Shown: positions 47,905-60,632, counted from the first letter of the stretch. The stretch: 64,000 bases of DNA from Rusavskia elegans (GCA_011316305.1 SAUG01000091.1:186001-250000); one strand, 5' to 3'. A program made the numbers and translations. The notes: a model not told the origin generated them from the sequence alone.

Positions 47905-48170
47905 ACTATTATAGAAACTTTGATCTAGGTGTTAAAATCTGATATTAGAAAAATCCTAATTAGATCTAGCGTATAAGGTAAATCCTGGGTTCGAATCCTT
48001 TGAAAATCTTTTTTCCAAATCTTTAAACTCTTTTCTAGCGCTAACGAAAGTCGAGATCTCGATTTCGATTAATAATTCTAAATAGCGCTAACCAGATCTA
48101 GATATATATAAATCGACCTATCGAATTAAAAGTCGAGATATCGATTTTTTATATTTCTTTTTAATTAATA
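47905..48170 (+). mobile_element. second SINE-like family, copy 1
   Basis: B-box GGGTTCGAATCCTTTG at ~47990, followed by a body with TAAATCGACCTATCGAATTA and GTCGAGATATCGATTTTT, shared with 49225-49440. The A-box is not clear. Limits approximate, TSD not found. Confidence 0.5.
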
Positions 48171-48174
48171 TATA

Positions 48175-48390
48175 GATATAGATAGCTAATTAATAGCTAA
48201 TTGATTAATTATTAATTGATTATTTCTATCCGATTTCCGTCCGTATAACATCTAGATAGGATAGACTATTAGCTAGAATAGACCATCCGAGCTAATTCTA
48301 AATAATCAATCCATCTGGTATAATTTTCCATTAGTTTAAACAATCAATTAGTTAGCTATTAATTAGCTATTGATTGGCTATCCTATATAT
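48175..48390. mobile_element. short MITE-like unit with ~45-bp inverted repeats
   Basis: The left arm GATAGCTAATTAATAGCTAA (48181-48222) is inverted relative to the right arm TTAGCTATTGATTGGCTATC (48340-48388). The arms are flanked by TATA. The ~110-bp centre has no coding. Roughly 80% arm identity by eye. Confidence 0.55.
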
Positions 48391-48602
48391 AGTAAATCTT
48401 TCTAAAATAGCCGCGCGCCTTATAGATATATCTTTACTTCTAATTCTAATTTTTTTACTTTGTCGTTATATCTTTTTAGTATAAACGGTATATATATCTT
48501 TTATTTATAACGTATATAGCTTTTCTGTAGACTTTCTAATATACTTTCGCTTTATTTATATCGAGTTTCCGCGTTATTTACCTCTAATATATCGTATATT
48601 TA

Positions 48603-48768
48603 TTTAGAGGAAAAATAGTAATTAAATAGAGGATATAATAGAATAAAAACGATTAACTACGCTGTAAATCTTATTTAACTTTTAACTGCGAAAATTCTTT
48701 ACTATATAAATAATAATTATTATTGCCGTATAAAAATTACGGTGATAAAACGAGGGGAATTATACCGT
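48603..48768 (+). mobile_element. family B 3'-end fragment (5'-truncated)
   Basis: About 165 bp equal to the last part of 46848-47768, with the same hairpin in the form ATTGCCGTA-loop-TACGGTGAT (G-T pairs) followed by AAAACG. Only the 3' end is present, as in a 5'-truncated retroposon. Confidence 0.7.
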
Positions 48769-48821
48769 TATAAAAAATATTATAATCAGATTCTAGAGAT
48801 TTAAAGCCGATAGTAGTACTC

Positions 48822-49609
48822 TAGGCGGCGCTGCTAGTTTCTAGATGGCCTGTTAATTTTAAATTGATTTATAGTTATATAGTAGATATAATAGACAGTA
48901 TATTAACAGTTAAATATTCTATAACTACTGATAGACATTTAATATTAACGAATAAAACGTTATTAAAAACAGCGAGTTTAATATTACTAGCTGTTTTCAA
49001 CAAAAGTCTATAAAAAAGCTGTTTATAAAAACTTTAAATTAATTTTAAACAGACTAAAAGTTCTAATAACGAGCTAATCTATAGTTAATAGCTAGTTTAT
49101 AAAGACTTTATTTCTACTAAATGTCAATTCGATATTGAAACGATATTTAAAATTATTAAAAATTCAAGAATAAATAAACTATTAGTATTAAAATCTAGGT
49201 ATAAATCGTTTTAATTTAGAGGTTAAAATAGTATATAATATTCTATCTTTCTAGAAACTAGTCCCGATTTAGCTAATTCGGTAGGCTCGGGGTTCGAATC
49301 CCTCGGTTTTTAATTTTTTCAAACTAATTTGACGATTTAAATAGCCTAGATAAAATAAATCGACCTGTCGGATTAAAATCTCGAAAGGTCGATCTAGAAT
49401 TCGAAATATCGATTTTTATATTTTACGGTAATTTAAAATATAATACGAACAGCTTATTTTACAGAAACGTTATATATTTTAAAACAAATATAATTGATTA
49501 CGGCATATTCGTATAGCCTATACTCGACATTTTTGGTCACGTGATGTTTTCAATAATATGATAAAAACAGCGTTTTAACAGGCTGTTCAGATACTAGAGG
49601 CGTCATCTA
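48822..49609. mobile_element. 788-bp TIR element, weakly RIP-mutated
   Basis: The terminal 35 bp (TAGGCGGCGCTGC..CCTGTTAA at the left, TTAACAGGCTG..CATCTA at the right) are inverted repeats matching at 26 of 35 positions without gaps. The interior keeps CA/TG (AAACAGCGAG, GTTTTCAACAAAAG). No long ORF, so non-autonomous. TSD unclear. It contains a second-family SINE (49225-49440). Confidence 0.65.
49225..49440 (+). mobile_element. second SINE-like family, copy 2
   Basis: A-box-like TAGCTAATTCGG at ~49276 and B-box GGGGTTCGAATCCCTCGG at ~49296, then a body with AAATCGACCTGTCGGATTAA and TCGAAATATCGATTTTTA, matching 47905-48170. Inserted in the TIR element 48822-49609. Confidence 0.55.
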
Positions 49610-49639
49610 AAGTAAAGAATTTAACGAAGTAGCGGTACT

Positions 49640-49977
49640 AGATCCAAGGTAATTATTTAAAACTATAAAAGGCCTTCCGGAACTTATATATTATATTCGA
49701 ATCGCCGAAACAAGTAGAATATTATACGTAGATAATTTCGTCTATATAACCGTAGAGGAAGGCTATTTTAATATCTATTTAGTCGAGCTCTAGGCCGTAG
49801 ACGGCAGCTATAGCGAAAATAGCTTTATATAATATAGATTTAATAACCGAAACGAAAATTATATTAAAATCGACGCCGGCTTCCTATTTAAAACTATAAA
49901 CGATCTAGCGAACTTTAAAGCGCGTAATATTACCGTCGGCGTCCCTTTTAATTTTATTTATCTATTTACCCCCTAGA
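49640..49977 (+). pseudogene. orphan coding remnant, unknown protein
   Basis: One frame of ~110 codons with only three stops reads FKTIKGLPELIYYIRIAET, VYITVEEGYFNIYLVEL, IKIDAGFLFKTINDLANF and NITVGVPFNFIYLFTP. It is less AT-rich than its surroundings. No homology recognised, and no copy elsewhere in the window. It abuts the Copia remnant. Could be part of another element or a captured host fragment. Confidence 0.45.
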
Positions 49978-49979
49978 AG

Positions 49980-51830
49980 ATATTTTATAAAAGATAGTAA
50001 TGTTTTAGTTTATAGTATCGTTTAGTTCTAATAATATTAGTTTTCCTTCTATAGTTTTACGTTATTCGTCGGTATAAAGTAATTCTATAGCCTTTTTATA
50101 TAACTAAGATTCGGAAGGATCTATTATAGTATCTTTTTTTATAGTACTAATAATTTTATAAATATTTATAATTAGATCGATATTATCTAGTACCCGGAGT
50201 TCGGGGTAATTATATATAACTTTAATAAAAGATTAAATGATATAATCGATCTATAGATAAAGTATAATAGCCTAAAAATAGAGCGGTAACTTTTCGGAAT
50301 TTAATTCGGAATAATTAATCTCGGTTATATAAAATCTAGCGGATAGATTAACCGGTAAAAAGATTTAACTACAGATAAAAGTTCAGCGAGGAAGTAAAAT
50401 TTAACGAAAAAAAACTATTAGTCTAAATATTAATAGAAGGTTACTAGATTATAACTATAATCTTTTAGAATTAGATTTTCTATTAGTACGCTATCGTTTC
50501 CGCAAGGGCTATTATTTACTTTTAGATTCCTCCAACTTTTATAGATCTAATAAATCTAGATTTTAATCTATTTCTTTAAATATTATAGAAAAGGTATAGA
50601 TAATTTTATTCTAAGAATTTAATAGTTTATAGATAGTATTACTAAAGTAACCGACTAAAATATATTTATAGCTCCGATTATAAAACTTCCGAATCTTTTT
50701 ACTATATATTAGATACGTTATAGAACCTAAAATACGGAATCGATTTAAATCTAAAAGTTTACTATATTTTTTCTTATATGGAATTATATCTAGTTTACTA
50801 CTAGATAATCGGAAATATAGAAAAATAGTAGTTTTAATAAATAGCAGCTGATATTTCTTACTAAAGCTGCTATAAACTAATATAGAATAGACTTTATATA
50901 TTAGTATTTGCCCGAAATACTCTGAAATACTATTCTATTATAGATTATTAGATTTAATAGACGTCTACTAGATTTGTTTATTAGTAAAGCTTTTAGATAT
51001 TATATAACTTCTAAATTTATTATTACTACGAAAGCGTTTAATAATAAAAACGCTTTTTTTATTATAAGCTTAGAAATAGTTTTAGTATTCTAGAGTTTCG
51101 GAAATATCTTTTATTTTAGTTATATAAATATTATACTTCTAGATATTATTATCTAGAAAAGTAAAAAATATACTAATTTCTATTATATATAACAAGAATT
51201 TTATCCTTTTATATAGGATCTATATAGTTAGTATAAATAAAATCTATAGAACCGCTACCGGAACGGATATAGCTTCTATAAAACTAATTATATTATTTAT
51301 CTAAAATATAAATTTTATAGAAATCGGATTTAAATTTAAAGATTTTAAATAGATCGATTTCTATAGATATATTTTCTAATTTATATAAATTCTAGTTATC
51401 TAGATATCTAAGCCGGATATACTAGATACTTTCTACCTCTAGAAATATTTTAGCGAAGGTCTTTAAAACTATATCGGGTATTAATAATAAGGACGAAAAT
51501 AGAAAAAAAGAAAAAATAGAAAGAAAAAAAGAAGATTTTATAAAATCGTTCTATATAGTATTAATATTTAGTAGAAATAGACATTTATATATATAGGCTA
51601 TTAATATTAAATCCGGAATACTAAAGCCGAAACTAAAATTATAGTTTTTAACTATTATTTTAGTATCTGTCTTCTAAATTTATAATATTAATAGTAAATT
51701 AATATCGGATCCTAGGATATAAATAATCTTATAGAATTCTATAAAATAGTATTTAGTATTAATAAAGTAATTAAATATAATAGTATCTTTAACGATTAGT
51801 CGAAAATTAACAGCGCTATCGATATCGATT
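49980..51830 (-). pseudogene. Ty1/Copia pol remnant (integrase to start of RT)
   Basis: Minus-strand frame at ~50760-50600 reads RILGSITY, SKKIRKFYNRSYKYILVGYF, NTIYKLLN, the Copia post-integrase block (HLRVFGxxxYVHIP..KxdxRSexxifVGY). Further on, ~50120-50000 reads YKKAIELLYTDEQRKTIEGK, the Copia RT N-terminus (EAlxspxaxxWxxAmxxE). Truncated at both ends and full of stops. Confidence 0.7.
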
Positions 51831-52059
51831 ATAGATTTACTCTAAATTAATATATATATTGGAATTCGAATCACTGATAACTATTCGCTTTATCAAAACT
51901 GCAATAACGTGACCGAATATTAAAACTAAATTTTTTAGTAGTAATTTTTTCCATATAGAATAACTGTTGCGTTAATGAATATAATTAGCTATAAATTGAT
52001 TCTGTTTAAAAAATTTAATAAACTTTATAAATATATCTAAATTATATAATTATTTAACT
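51831..52059. other. low-RIP stretch leading into tandem repeats
   Basis: Keeps CA/TG (GATAACTATTCGCTTTATCA, GCAATAACGTGACC). The last ~70 bp resemble the end of the tandem-repeat unit that follows. No gene. Confidence 0.4.
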
Positions 52060-52553
52060 AATAGACGTTAAAAAATCAGGCGTATAAAATACTTTTATTT
52101 TTTGCGACCGTATAGATATTAGCAGCCCTACCAGCTCTACTAGGCCGGCGCTAAGCTTTACTTAAATCCAGTACCTGCAACGCTCTACTGTATACACGCA
52201 ATGCGCAGCTGACGTTATAAACCAAAATTTATACGAATTAAAAGATTTATTTAAAGCTTTCGAACGATGCAAGAATATATAAATTCTAACCAATAGGCGT
52301 TAAGTAATTAGATATTTAAAATAGGGTTATTAGTGCTGTTCCTGCCAGCCCTACGAGGCCGGCGCCAAGCTTTATCTAAATCTAGCGCCAACTTCCTACT
52401 ATATATACGCAATACGCAGCTGACGTTATAGACCAAAAGTCGTGTAAATTAAAGAGTTTATTTAGAGCTTTCGAACGATATAAAAATGATTAAATTCTGG
52501 CCAATAGACGTTAAGTAATTAGATATTTAAAAGGGAATTATTAGTAATATTTC
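52060..52553 (+). repeat. GC-rich tandem repeat (~210-240 bp unit), part 1
   Basis: Units start at AATAGACGTTAA (52060), AATAGGCGTTAAG (52292) and AATAGACGTTAAG (52503). Each holds GCCCTACCAGCTCTACTAGG- and GGCCGGCGCCAAGC-like GC-rich words and a TACACGCAATGCGCAGCTGA block. The third unit is split by the hAT at 52554 and continues at 61164-61354. CA/TG are well kept. Confidence 0.75.
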
Positions 52554-53739
52554 TAGACTGGCCGTCGGGTCGGGTTTCGAATCCAGGTTAGTTAAAAAAT
52601 AGTCCGACCCGACCTAAATCGGGTCGGGTTATTATAGAATTCGATTTAATTTAGGTCCGGGTCGAATCCGGGTTTTCGGATTTAACCTACTAAAACCGCT
52701 AAAACCTCCTTTTCTGTATAGGAAACCCCCGCTTTTACTATATATTTATATATCTATATTACTTTTCTCTATTAGATTATTATCGAAATATAATTTATAT
52801 TAATTCTAAATTTTAAAACTAATATAAAATATCTAATCCTTTTACGCCTAGTAAAGTCTTTTCTGATAGATTTTCTCTAGGTAAAATCTATTCTAGCTAG
52901 TCTATAAATTAGATAGCGAGCCGATCTATAGGTATTATACTATTAATATTTAATCGATTATATAGAAAGTAAAATGGATTATTAAAAATATAGCTAATAT
53001 AAATCGAGCCGACAATCTAATACTAGTTTTTATAGAATAATAAAAGGTATATTTAATAGAATCTAGATTACTTTAAAGAGTTCAAATATTAGTAATCTAG
53101 TACTCCTATAGCTATTAGTATTAAAGATAAATTCTATAGAAAACTAGTTAATCCTTTCTAGTTAAAAAAAGCTATAGGACATATATAGTCGAAATAGTAG
53201 TAGAAATTCTACTAGATAGCCTTAATAATAGATAGAATACCTAAGATTTTATATAAAAACTATTCTAAAATTTTCGACTATTCTATAGCTTTTAATTCTT
53301 CGAATATATCTACTATAAAGAAAAACCCTTAATATTATTACTTACTAAAAAACTAAGCGAAATAATTTATAGTCTTTTATTAAATTAATATTTATCCGCG
53401 GAAGTAATTAATAGTAATATAAAAAAGTAATATAAAGTTTATTTTAATTATAGAAAGAAAGCTATATTAAATTCGAACCTATCTTTAACTAGGCTATATA
53501 GAATAATTATCTATATAAAACTTTTTTAGATCTAAATCTACTAGTTCGGACTATCGAAAATAAGAGATTTAAATAACTACTATAAATACTTTATTTTAAT
53601 ATAAAACTCGTCGGCCGTATATAATTTATATAGATAGTTTTCGATAACTATAATACTATCGGCGAGTAAATTAAATCTAATTTAAAAATCTTAGAATATA
53701 TTTCCTTAATACTAGATATCTAGTTAAATCTATAAAAGG

Positions 53740-54151
53740 TATTACGTCTACGATTCCACGGAAGCACGCTAGAAAATTAGCTGGGTAAACAAGCCTAATT
53801 ATCTATAGCCGCCCGTAGCCGCCGTAGCCGACTCTTTTAATAGAGGTTTTTAGCGGACGGCTATCTATCGATACTATCGGCTATTTTTACTATATATATC
53901 GCTTTTTATTTCTATTAGATAGCTTCTCTTATTAGTTATTAATATAATTATTAAATATATTTCTACTATTCTCTTTTTAATTACTTTTATAACGAAAACG
54001 CTTTATAATATTATAACTATATCTTCGCGGCTACGCTGGATTAATTATAATAACCTATATTAGGGCTCTTTTACTATTTAGTAGCTCGGACAACGTCTAT
54101 AGCTATAGTTAGGCTTAAAAATAATACCCTTTTATATATAAGGATATTATA
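53740..54151 (+). repeat. LTR 1 of the Gypsy array
   Basis: 412 bp, starting TATTACGTCTACGA (TG mutated to TA), with GCCGCCCGTAGCCGCCGTAG core. Matches the inverted LTRs at 21538 and 25098. Confidence 0.85.
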
Positions 54152-57100
54152 TTTAAACGATTCCGGAAAATAGATAAAAATCGGATTTTTATCTAGCTAA
54201 TATTATAAAGATAACCCGTAAAAGCTTTAGTTAATTTAGAAGCTATTTAAAATATTATATTAGAAGAATATATAAAAAGGTTTAATATTCTTTTAATTAA
54301 AAAAGCGGAGCTTTACTTTATAGGAACTATTAATAAAACAGAGTTCGTTAAAGTTAAATATTAAACTAAACCTTTATAGATACGAAGTAATAGATATTAA
54401 AAAAGAATTATTTTTAATATTATAAAAATATAAAGGGATATCTATTTAGATATCCTATAGTTTATATTATAGAATCTAGAAATCGTTTAGAAAATAATAT
54501 AGATAAAAATAAGAAACTATCTATTTAGTATACCTAAAAAGCTAGTTAAGATAAAAAAGATATATAATACCTTTACTCGGAAATAGTAGATTAAAAAGGA
54601 AGTAGTTACTATAAATAAAATTCTATAACTATTTAAAGATTTTTAGGACGTACTAAAGAAACCGGAAGGAAAGCTATCTTTACTAGCTTATATCTAGAAA
54701 GATTATAAAATTATTATTATAGATCCCGATAAACTAAAAGCTAGACTAATCTATAGACTAAATAATAAACAATTAAAAGTACTACGATAGTATAACGACT
54801 AAAACCTTAAACGAAGATATATACGCTATTCTAAATTAAAAATAGGATAACCGATAATATTTATTCTAAAAAAAATAGAGATTTCCGACTTTATATCGAC
54901 TTTAGATAACTTAATATAATAATATAAAAAAATAATTACTTTCTACCTCTACTAGTAGACTTTAAGAGTAAAATTAGAAAAGCTAAATAGTTTATAAAAC
55001 TCGATCGAAAGGACGTATTTAATCTTTTAAAAATTAAGAAAAGAGACGAATAGAAAGCAGTATTTAGAATAAAATACGGACTATTTAAATATTTAATAAT
55101 ACCTTTCGGATTAATAAACGTTCCCGCGATCCTATAACGAGTAGTTAATAAGGAATTATACGACTGTTTAGATATCTTTATTATAGTCTATATAGACGAC
55201 GTACTAATATTCTTTAAAATAAGAAAGGAATATTATTAATATATTTATAAAATATTATAGATATTCCGAGAATATAATTTTAGAGTTAAAGAAAAAAAGT
55301 TAGAATTTTTTAAAAAAGAGATTATATTTCTAGAATATATAATGAGACTAGAGAATATCGCTATAGAAGCTAATAAACTTTAGGCGATAAAAGAATAGCT
55401 AGTTCTAAAAAATAAAAAAGATATCTAAAGCTTTCTAGAAATTACTAGATTTTATTAAAATATAATAGAAAGATATTTAAAAAAGACCGTTCCTTTAATA
55501 GACTTTCTACGAAACGATAAGATATTCTAGTAGATATAAATAGAAAACGAGGTTTTTAAAAAACTTAAATAGAATTTTACGAATAAGGAAGTCTTAGATA
55601 TATTCGATCTAGAAAAATAAGTTATATTTTATATAAATATATCGTATAGAGCTTTTAGGTTCGTATATAGTATAAAAAGGTAAATTATTAGGATACTATT
55701 TAAGGAAATTAATACCAGCTGAAGTTAATTATACGATAATAGATAAAGAGAAATTAGCTATTATTTTAAACTTTATATATTAGAAAATATATATAATAGA
55801 TATATCGAAAAAAATAATAGTCTATACTAATTTAACTAGAGATAAATAAGATAGTTAAAAGAAATTACTTATTAAAATTTTAAAATACGATATATTAAAG
55901 GTAATGATAATACGGTCGTAGATATCTTAAATTAAAAAGCAGACTACGAAGCTATAGAAAAAAATAAATAGACTACTACTAAAAAGAAATAGAGAAATAT
56001 TAGAAAGAACGGAAACGTTAAAAGAAATAACTAATGATATCCGATAAATATATAATCCTAAGACAGCTAGTTATTAGAAAATAACTAAGATATTAAAAAG
56101 GATTTAAAGGAAAACTAATATACTAGTATTTAAGAAATATATTAAGGAATATATTAAAAACTACCCCGAGTATTCGATATTAAAAAAGAGTAAATAAGGA
56201 ACTATTAGTAAGCTATATCCGATATAAATACTAGAATAGCCTTACTAATAGATTGTAATAGACTTTATTATAGGATTTCCGGAGTCCGTTAATTCCTATA
56301 TATAGATATTATATGATATAATAGTAATAATTATAGATGGATTTACAATAATAATAATAGCCGAATAGCTAGTATTTTTACTATTAAAGACGGTTTTTTA
56401 TAAAAACGGTATCGTAGAAAAAATTATATCGGATCGGGATAAACTTTTCGTTTCAAACTTTATAAAAGAATTTATATAGATAGTAGGAACCGAATAAATA
56501 ATATTAATATTATTCTATCCGTAAATAATAAATTAAATATTAGAATTATATTTACGAATATATTATTTAGAAGAAAAGGAAAATTAGATCTAATTCCTCC
56601 CGACTATCTAAATAGTTATTAATTGATTATATAACGAAGATATTAGAGTAATCCTAGATAAATATAAAATTACTACTAAGACGAATAACCTAGTAGTATA
56701 AATATTCGTAAATAAAATAAAAGAAAATTAGGATAGAACTAAGATAAAAATTTAAAAAGCTATAAAAAAAGTAAAATAGAAAATAGATAAATTAAAGAGA
56801 TATTATAATATTAAAAAAGGAGATAAAGTATTTTTATCGATAAAAAACTTTACTAATAAAAAACTAGATAGACTATATATAGAAGCCTTTAAAGTCTAGG
56901 ATATTAAAAAAATAACGATATATCTTAAATTTTCGGTAATAGAAATTTTCCTAAAATTCTATATAGGACTTCTTAAAAAAATATTAGATAAAATTCTATT
57001 AGTAAAAGATTAGTACTACTAGAAAAGGGAGAAATATAAAATTAAAAAAAATATAGACGAAAAGAAGGAAATAGATAAATTTCTAGTTAAATAGAAAGAG

Positions 57101-57196
57101 TTTCTAAATAAGGAAAATATATAGAAACCGAGAAAATATCTTAAAAGAGTTTAGGAAACTCTAAAGAGGTTTAGAAAAACGATATAGAAAGGGCCG

Positions 57197-57551
57197 TATT
57201 ATATCTACGACTCTATAGAAGTACGCTAGAGGATTAGCTAGATAAACGAGTCTAATTATCTATAGCCGCCTATAGCCGTCGTAGCCGACTTTTTTAATAA
57301 AGGCTTTTAGCGGACGGCTACTTATCGGTACTATCGGCTACTTTTACTATATATATTACTTTATACTCCTATTAGATAGCTTCTCTCGTTAGTTATTAAT
57401 ATAATTATTAAATACGTCTCTACTATTCTTTTTTTAATTATTTTTATAACGAAAACGCTTTATAATATTATAACTATACCTACGCTGGATTAGTTACTAT
57501 AATCTATACTAGAATTTCTTTATACGCCTTTTAATATATAGAGACGTTATA
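57197..57551 (+). repeat. LTR 2 of the Gypsy array
   Basis: 355 bp, shorter than LTR 1 because of internal deletions near the 3' half. It is followed by internal sequence again, not by flanking DNA. Confidence 0.85.
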
Positions 57552-57799
57552 TTTTAACGATTCCGGAAGATAGATAAAAATCGGATTTTTATATAACTAA
57601 TATTATATAGATAACCTATAAAGGCTTTAGTTTATTTAAAAGCTATTTAGAATATTATATCGGAAGAATATATAAAAAGATTTAATATCTATTTAACTAG
57701 AAAAACGGAACCTTATTTTATAAGAACTATTAATAAAATAGAATTCGTTAGAATTAAATATTAGATTAAACCCCTTACTAATACTACCGAAAAGAATCT

Positions 57800-57975
57800 A
57801 AATTAGATATTCTAAAAAAATAATACTTTACATTTCTAAAACTAGCGTAGATGGTTTATAATATTTCTATTTACCTAATATTTTTAGTAGAAATAAAGCG
57901 GACTTTTAGTTTTATAAAGAGAGTTTATCGGTAGGATTAAATCTAAATAATTTATAAAATAGATAATAATAGATA
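57800..57975 (+). pseudogene. hAT transposase dimerisation domain, best preserved
   Basis: Frame reads KLDILKK-YFTFLKLA, MVYNISIYLIFLVEIK, RTFSFIKRVYR, with stops where Trp/Gln are expected. This matches the hAT C-terminal 'LxWW..fPxLaxmAxDilsiP.s...eRtFS' signature. The rest of the transposase of this copy was lost with the deletion at the Gypsy array. Confidence 0.7.
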
Positions 57976-60392
57976 AATACTATAACTGTACTATAGGTTT
58001 AAAAATAGAAGAAATTTTAAAAAAGCTATTGAATATATATAACCGGATAGAACTAGAAAATAAAATTTTATCTAGAAAATAGAATCCCTTTAAAGAGAAG
58101 TTTAAAAATATTTTAGATAGATTAATCTAAATACTTTTTAGTTTAGATAATAAATATCTATTCCTAATATTTAGACTGTTTCGTCTATTTAAATATTAAA
58201 TTCTAAAATTTCGACTTTAATAAATAGAAAAAAATTAAAAAAATTAAAAAATTAAAAAATTTAAGGTTTTACCGTTTTAAATAGAAGTTTTATATTTTAA
58301 TAAAGTTTTTTATATAGTAGATAATTTAAATATTATAAAAGTTTTACTAGAATAGATCGAATAGATTAGTAAAAAAATAATTATTAAATATTTTTTTATA
58401 ATAGATTTATATAGAATACTTTTATAAAATTTTAGATAATATTTCGAAATTTAATTTAATTATATAGAAATAACTTTTTATATTCTAAATAAAATTATTT
58501 TACTAAAACTTAAAGTAAGAATAGCTATAAAAAAATAATTAACTTCTAGCTAAATAAAAAATTAAAAAAGATTATAATAAAAAGATTTAAAATTAAAATA
58601 TTAATTAATTAATTTTTTTTATCTATTATTAAACTTTTATTACTAAATCTAATACGTAGATATTAGATTTACTCTATATTAGAATCTTAGTATCTTTATA
58701 TATATTTTAGGATAAAAATAAAGTTTAAATAAATTTAATAATTAAAATCTACGAATTTAAAAATTTTAAATCTATAATTATATATTAAAATATATTATTT
58801 AGATAAAATTAGTTCTTTTATTAAAAATATAGTAATATATTACTTCGTAAATACACTATTTCTAGATATAGATAACTAGTTAGAAAGTTTAATATTTTCC
58901 TTTATATTTTTATCTTTATTATTTTCGGCTTTTATTTCCGCCTCCTTTTTTATATCCCTCCTATTTTCTATATCTTTATCTTTATTTTTATCTTTATCCT
59001 TATTCTAATTAAAATTAATACTTCTAGCTAAACCTTTATTATCTTTAAATTTAATATTATCTTATATAAAAAAGTATCTTCCTACTATCTAATCCTTTTT
59101 ATTAACTTTAATAATATTTTTCTAGAGGACCTAGAGTTTAGTAGACTAAAGTTTTTAGAAGCCGGTATAATGAATTATTTTTTATTAAATAAAATTAACG
59201 ATTAGGACTATATATTTTATTAAAAATACTCTATTTACATCGTTAAAAGCGATATTAAATTAAAAAAAGTATTAAAAATAAATATTCCAATATTAAATAG
59301 CTGTATTTATATTCGATATATTATTTTAATATATTATTTTACTCTATTTCTACCTTATTTATTTAATAGTTATCGCCTTTTCTATATTTTTTATAAGAGT
59401 TTTAGGATATAGATTATTTATATAGTAGAATATTATATATAGATTAGTATTTGATATAGTATATATTACTTTATTCTATTACTATAGATTTCTTTTTCGA
59501 CTATATAGTCTATTTTCCAATCTTTTATATTCTATTCTAATATAGCTCTCGTCTCTATATCTATACTTTTCTAGAAATCTATTCCTTTAAATTTTTAAAG
59601 ATATTATTTCTTATAGAATTTATATTCGATATTAGACTATTTTTTACAATATTTATAGTTTATAACTAATTTAGATTTTATAGATAGTAGTTTTAATTTA
59701 GATATAATCGATAGTATACTAAGTAATATAGTAGAGTAATATAATTAGTAGCTATAGAATTATCTAGAAATCTATATATTATAGTAATAGAATACGCTAG
59801 AAGTTTATAGAAATATATAGACTCGTTTAAAATTCTAACTTTCTAGCTATAGTATAGCCGACGATTATTTAAATAACTTTATTTTATTTTTATTCTTTTA
59901 TTTTTTAATAATTAACTATTATAATAAAATACTAATATAGTATATACTATACTATATTATATTATTTTCTATTACTTTTTTTTTTATTTATTATAGCGTA
60001 ATATATAGTACGTATAGATCTAAATAGAAGTAATATAGTAAAATAATATATTTAATCGTATAATAATACTAAAAATATTTTAAATAAGAAATTAATTCCG
60101 TTTTATAGAAGTATAGCGAAGATTCGAAGAAATAGAATTAGGAAAAGTAAAAAAAAAGTAAAAAAAATTCTTATAGTACTATAAAACCGGTAATACTCTA
60201 GAGTAATATATTTTAAATAATCTAGCTAATTATCTTTTAAAAAAAATATAAATAGAAATCTAAAACCGTTATTTTTTAAAAAATCTATAGATACTAGAAG
60301 GGCTTTAAATTTCTTATTTTTAAAATATCTTTCGCTAGACTATATCGTAAAATCTTTACCGACGTCGCTACTATAAATATAAATAGAAAAAC

Positions 60393-60632
60393 TGTAAAGC
60401 GCCAGACGCGTCACATAGGCCCTGGAGATATGATTGGGACGCTTGGAGACAAGGCTCGCCGCCTAGTCGCCAGAGCGTCGCTAGCGCGTCGGATCTCGAT
60501 CCTTCCCCGCTTTCTCCTTTTCCCTTATTACTAGGCCATGCCCCAGTCTTTCTGGAGCATGAGTTAGTTCTACAATATACCTTTCGTCTGGTCTACAATC
60601 GTACACTGCCCTAGGAATATATCCACTTTACA
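60393..60632. mobile_element. 240-bp TIR element with no RIP
   Basis: Ends TGTAAAGCG and (inverted) TGTAAAGTG, with a 5-bp TSD AAAAC (60388-60392, 60633-60637). hAT copy 1 has the empty site near 12785. GC-rich, full of CA/TG, so not RIP-mutated at all. It contains an inverted repeat CATGCCCCAG..CTGGAGCATG. No ORF. Non-autonomous, superfamily not assigned. Confidence 0.82.

Larger units (their letters stand above)
53740..57776 (+). mobile_element. Ty3/Gypsy tandem array LTR-internal-LTR-partial internal
   Basis: LTR 53740-54151, internal 54152-57196, LTR 57197-57551, then 57552-57776 repeating the first ~225 bp of the internal region (AACGATTCCGGA..). RT reads PFGLINVPA at 55102-55128 and YIDDVLIF from 55189 in one frame. 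Integrase reads IDFIIGFPES near 56260 and ISDRDKLFVSNF near 56426-56460. Purine tract AGAAAGGGCCG precedes the second LTR. Protease-like LVDLEA lies near 54225. RT before integrase means Gypsy. No gag-sized space. Same family as 21538-25506. Confidence 0.88.
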
